Origin: a virus
Length of the DNA stretch: 32,786 bases
Direction: 5' to 3' (one strand)
IMG/VR virus record: IMGVR_UViG_3300031999_004559
Location: 1 to 32,786 of that record
Shown: one piece after another, positions 30,333-32,786 of the stretch
How the letters are laid out: the number at the start of each line of letters is the position of its first letter
How positions within the stretch are numbered: the first letter of the stretch is position 1
The notes under the pieces: generated by a model
The model's database searches: none
What the model was told of the DNA's origin: nothing
The model's input: only the letters and a program-made list of their open reading frames with translations
Translations under genes and position numbers: made by a program

Positions 30333-32036
30333 ATGGACATAATATCTAAAGAACAATTACAACAACTTAAAGCTAAGGGAGCTTCTATTAAAGTGATTTC
30401 AAAATCAATACAGACTGGTGGTTATGTTCCCCCAAAATTTACACCCTCCAGTGGAACAACTTCAGTCAAAAAACCATTCTTAGAAAAAGTAGGTGATATT
30501 TTCACTCCTTTACTTACAACCTTTGGAAGGACTTTGGCAATGGGCGACTATATAAAGGCCCAGGATGCAGGAATGAAATCTTGGCAAGATATTGGAAATG
30601 TAATGATGAATAGATGGAAAACAAATCCCAACTTAACAAAAGAACAAAAACAGAAAGAGTTTAAAGTATGGCAAGATTCAGTGCCAAAAATAATAGAACA
30701 GCATCCCGATTTTAATAAGACAATAGGACAGATAGCTGGTGAGGCATTACAAACTGGAACGACACTATTAACTTTAGCAGAAGCAGTTCCAGGGATAGCC
30801 AAAGGAATTACAGGAATGGTAGGCAAAATTCCTGGAGTTGGAAAGGGATTAGCACAATTAGGAGCAACAGAAATCGCCACTCCAACATTAGGCAAAACAT
30901 TAGGGATGAAATTCTTGGCTGTTCCAGAAGGATTTACCAAATCAGCAATTCTTCAAAGGGCAGGAATTAGCGCTATTTATGGAACAACCTATGGGGTAGC
31001 GAAAGCATTAAAAGAAAAACAAGACCCATTAAAGGCCTTCCAAACAATAGCAACTGGAGGAATTTCTTCTGGTTTGATTTCTTTAGGAGTGGACGGGATT
31101 TTGTTAGGAATAAATAAGTTTATTGAAAAATATGGCCCATCAATATCGGAAACAATGACAGGTAGACCAAAACAGGCATTTAAGACCCAATATGAAAATC
31201 CCGAAGAGGCAGAGGCGGCCTTTAAGCGAGTTAGTGAAGAATCAAAGAAATTTAAATATGGTGGCGGTGAAAGGGTTGTTACAGAAGAGGCAGAGGGTGC
31301 TATTAAAGATTTCAGAACTGGATTAAGTAAAGAATATAAACAAAATGTGGCAAAATTGGCAAAAACATACAAAGGTCCGGATATGATACTTAATGAAGAC
31401 CAACAAAGATTACTTTTAAAAATTAAAGATGATTTTCCAACAGCATTACCCAATCTGCCAAAAGATATTTCAGGACCAATGAGTCCAAGGTCCTTCGTTG
31501 ATTTATATGAAGATATAAATAATATTGGAAGAAAAATGGTGGGAAAACCAACTGATGCTGCTCAACGAATAATGGAAGCCAAAGATGTGTTTAAGAATTT
31601 AGGAATAAAATCTTATGGTGGAAAGACTGGAGAATTTGCGACAATGCTAAGTGATTATTCTACGAAGGTAACTATCCTTAATAATATGGATGATATGGTT
31701 AACGCCTGGAAAACAAATCCAAGAGCAGTCACGGGAGCAACCAAACAATTATTGGGGGCATTTAAAGAGAATTATTATTCTTATCTTGATACGATAGGAA
31801 AATTTGAGCAATTAACTGGAAAGAGTTTTATAAATGAAATATCAACCTTAGTAACACAAAAATATATGCCAGTTTATGGGGCAGTTGATTCCAGCGATAT
31901 TATGAGAGTTTTAGGACTTCCATTATTCTCACCAAGAATTCACGCAGCAATAGGAAGAGGAATAATCACCACTAATGCGAAAATCATCAATGATTTAATA
32001 TTGAGAAAGTATATTATTCCGCAAGGTTGGAAATAA
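30333..32036 (+). CDS. Probable internal/ejection protein with hydrophobic segments
   Basis: A 567-residue protein. Gly/Ala/Ile-rich hydrophobic helices near 140-175 (AEAVPGIAKGITGMVG) and about 205-260 (RAGISAIYGTTYGVA, TGGISSGLISLGVDGILLGI) are long enough to enter a membrane, while the second half (270-567) is charged helix. Ejection proteins of short-tailed phages, which form a channel across the host envelope during DNA entry, have such mixtures. It starts four bases after the Pro/Thr protein. A structural role as a minor tail protein is the alternative. No enzymatic motif is visible. Confidence 0.55.
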   Translation: MDIISKEQLQQLKAKGASIKVISKSIQTGGYVPPKFTPSSGTTSVKKPFLEKVGDIFTPLLTTFGRTLAMGDYIKAQDAGMKSWQDIGNVMMNRWKTNPNLTKEQKQKEFKVWQDSVPKIIEQHPDFNKTIGQIAGEALQTGTTLLTLAEAVPGIAKGITGMVGKIPGVGKGLAQLGATEIATPTLGKTLGMKFLAVPEGFTKSAILQRAGISAIYGTTYGVAKALKEKQDPLKAFQTIATGGISSGLISLGVDGILLGINKFIEKYGPSISETMTGRPKQAFKTQYENPEEAEAAFKRVSEESKKFKYGGGERVVTEEAEGAIKDFRTGLSKEYKQNVAKLAKTYKGPDMILNEDQQRLLLKIKDDFPTALPNLPKDISGPMSPRSFVDLYEDINNIGRKMVGKPTDAAQRIMEAKDVFKNLGIKSYGGKTGEFATMLSDYSTKVTILNNMDDMVNAWKTNPRAVTGATKQLLGAFKENYYSYLDTIGKFEQLTGKSFINEISTLVTQKYMPVYGAVDSSDIMRVLGLPLFSPRIHAAIGRGIITTNAKIINDLILRKYIIPQGWK

Positions 32037-32049
32037 GAGTAAATTAGCC

Positions 32050-32074
32050 GTATGTGTTTTTTAATATCACATAC
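32050..32074 (+). other. Hairpin after the last large virion gene
   Basis: GTATGTG (32050-32056) pairs perfectly with CACATAC (32068-32074) around an 11-base AT loop. No T tract follows on the + strand (five A follow), so it is at best a weak or processing-type terminator. The rest of the gap to 32161 is AT-rich and shows nothing else convincing. Confidence 0.45.
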
Positions 32075-32161
32075 AAAAATCCTACAACAATAATGAAGAT
32101 TACAAATCCGAGAATAAAAATCATATTATTCCATTATACCTAACCCAATAACAAAGTCAAT

Positions 32162-32368
32162 ATGAAAGAAAATAACAAACAAAATATAGACATAGCCCGG
32201 GTAGAGGAAAGACTTACCTCCTTAGAAGAGAGGTTTGAGAGGTTCTGTAATAATGAATTCAAGCACTTACAGGACAAATTTGATGAAATGTCCACCAAGT
32301 TATTCTGGGGCTTTATTGTGGGAATAGCAAGTATTTTGATAGTTCAAGTCTTATTGAAATTTTTTTAA
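32162..32368 (+). CDS. Holin-like protein (coiled coil plus one membrane span)
   Basis: A 68-residue protein. Residues 10-45 are charged amphipathic helix with heptad spacing (VEERLTSLEERFERF), and residues 48-66 form one membrane span (LFWGFIVGIASILIVQVLL). This architecture is that of XhlA/haemolysin-like small phage proteins, often encoded next to lysis genes. No endolysin is in the window, so a lysis role is likely but unproven. It starts with an AATATG and is followed by the promoter of the next gene. Confidence 0.6.
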   Translation: MKENNKQNIDIARVEERLTSLEERFERFCNNEFKHLQDKFDEMSTKLFWGFIVGIASILIVQVLLKFF

Positions 32369-32373
32369 ATAGC

Positions 32374-32403
32374 TTGACAACATCGCTTGCTCTCTGATAT
32401 AAT
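32374..32403 (+). promoter_or_regulatory. Near-consensus sigma-70 promoter
   Basis: TTGACA (32374-32379), 18 bases, TATAAT (32398-32403): both boxes are perfect, the spacer one base over the optimum. Transcription should begin near 32410. CTCTCTG (32390-32396) and CAGAGAG (32417-32423) form an inverted repeat around the -10 and start site, a possible repressor operator. Confidence 0.85.
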
Positions 32404-32414
32404 TCAAATACCAC

Positions 32415-32452
32415 ACCAGAGAGTAGGCTTTTAGCTTAAATCTGGTTTTTTT
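32415..32452 (+). terminator. Attenuator-like hairpin between promoter and phosphoesterase start
   Basis: ACCAGA (32415-32420) pairs with TCTGGT (32441-32446), enclosing TAGGCT (32424-32429) with AGCTTA (32433-32438) around a TTT loop; seven T (32446-32452) follow, and the ATG comes next. This has the form of an intrinsic terminator inside a leader of about 40 bases. It could produce a very short RNA or control read-through into the gene. Confidence 0.6.
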
Positions 32453-32786
32453 ATGATTTATTTAGAATGTGCGATACAGGAAAAATGGGCATATATTTTG
32501 CCTTTGGGCGATCTTCATTTTTCCGACAAAGCATTCAGAGAATTGAGTTATAAAAAGTTGTTAGGATACAGGGATTGGGTATTAGAAAATCCTAACGCAA
32601 GAGTAGTTCTGGGCGGGGATATGTTTAATGTGGCAACTTTGATAAGCAAAACCTCTCCTTTTAGCCAGAGAATGTCTATGAATGATGAAATGAAAGAGAT
32701 TGTGGAGATACTTTCCCCGATCAAAAAACAGATAGCCGGAGCAATAGAAGGCAACCACGAGTTTAGGGCTATGGATTTTATGGATT
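32453..32786 (+). CDS. Metallophosphoesterase, 3' end outside the window
   Basis: The first 111 residues of a calcineurin-like phosphoesterase. GDLH (19-22) gives the first metal ligands (usual form GDxH), GGD (54-56) the second, and GNHE (100-103) the catalytic Asn-His. A His ligand near the C-terminus would lie beyond the window. Phages use members as nucleases, for example SbcD-like repair/recombination exonucleases, or as phosphatases. The ATG is in the T tract of the attenuator hairpin, with no Shine-Dalgarno. It begins a new transcription unit under its own strong promoter, perhaps the early/replication block. Confidence 0.85.
   Translation, partial: MIYLECAIQEKWAYILPLGDLHFSDKAFRELSYKKLLGYRDWVLENPNARVVLGGDMFNVATLISKTSPFSQRMSMNDEMKEIVEILSPIKKQIAGAIEGNHEFRAMDFMD

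Noticed and set aside
32044-32124. Minus-strand 26-residue, very hydrophobic ORF (ATG at 32124)
   Set aside because: It reads like a small membrane peptide, but every other gene is on the + strand, it lies in AT-rich DNA where such hydrophobic frames arise by chance, and it contains both arms of the hairpin at 32050-32074.
1-32786. CRISPR array, insertion sequence or attachment site
   Set aside because: No regularly spaced direct repeats, transposase, integrase or tRNA-flanked duplication was seen. The R1-R3 copies are too few and far apart.

Overview
This window reads as part of a tailed-phage genome (a virus, or a provirus with no visible host flank) of moderately AT-rich DNA. Every well-supported gene lies on the + strand, and neighbouring genes abut or overlap. 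The head genes are terminase small and large subunits, portal, scaffold and an HK97-type capsid protein. They are followed by adaptor, propeller-like, fibre and probable ejection proteins. I see no tail tube, sheath or classical tape measure, so a short-tailed (podovirus-like) virion is the most likely reading. I found no integrase, replication gene or lysin. The host is unknown. Few genes have a Shine-Dalgarno sequence, many start in the context AATATG, and several structural proteins resemble families I associate with uncultured candidate-phylum metagenomes. This is only a weak hint at such a host.

Layout. 1-2.2 kb: a gene running in from the left edge, an HNH protein, two small Cys-rich proteins and a split transketolase. 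2.2-2.7 kb: a hairpin-rich leader and a sigma-region-4-like regulator. 2.7-9.7 kb: a glycan cassette with a sugar aminotransferase, a hexapeptide N-acetyltransferase, a 4,6-dehydratase, two methyltransferases, two glycosyltransferase-like proteins, a nucleotide-sugar 6-dehydrogenase and a Gfo/Idh/MocA 3-dehydrogenase. 9.7-12.1 kb: small membrane and coiled-coil proteins, then the terminase. 12.1-14.0 kb: an N-acetyl-sugar amidotransferase (WbpG/PseA type), a further glycosyltransferase-like protein and a small ORF. 14.0-14.3 kb: a structured non-coding region with a strong terminator. 14.3-32.0 kb: the virion module, including a glycine-rich putative adhesin. 32.0-32.8 kb: a holin-like protein, a near-consensus promoter with an attenuator-like hairpin, and a metallophosphoesterase cut by the right edge.

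How it may work together. Four enzymes match, step for step, the WbpA-WbpB-WbpE-WbpD route from UDP-GlcNAc to UDP-2,3-diacetamido-2,3-dideoxy-glucuronic acid. A WbpM/FlaA1-type dehydratase and a WbpG-type amidotransferase, both also found in the Pseudomonas O5 O-antigen cluster, are present too. These genes flank the terminase and sit inside the packaging/head block, which suggests a virally encoded pathway for an unusual amino-uronic acid glycan. It could decorate the virion or remodel the host surface; the sequence cannot say which. A family of short non-coding repeats precedes three gene blocks (glycan, portal, scaffold/capsid) and may be a shared control site.
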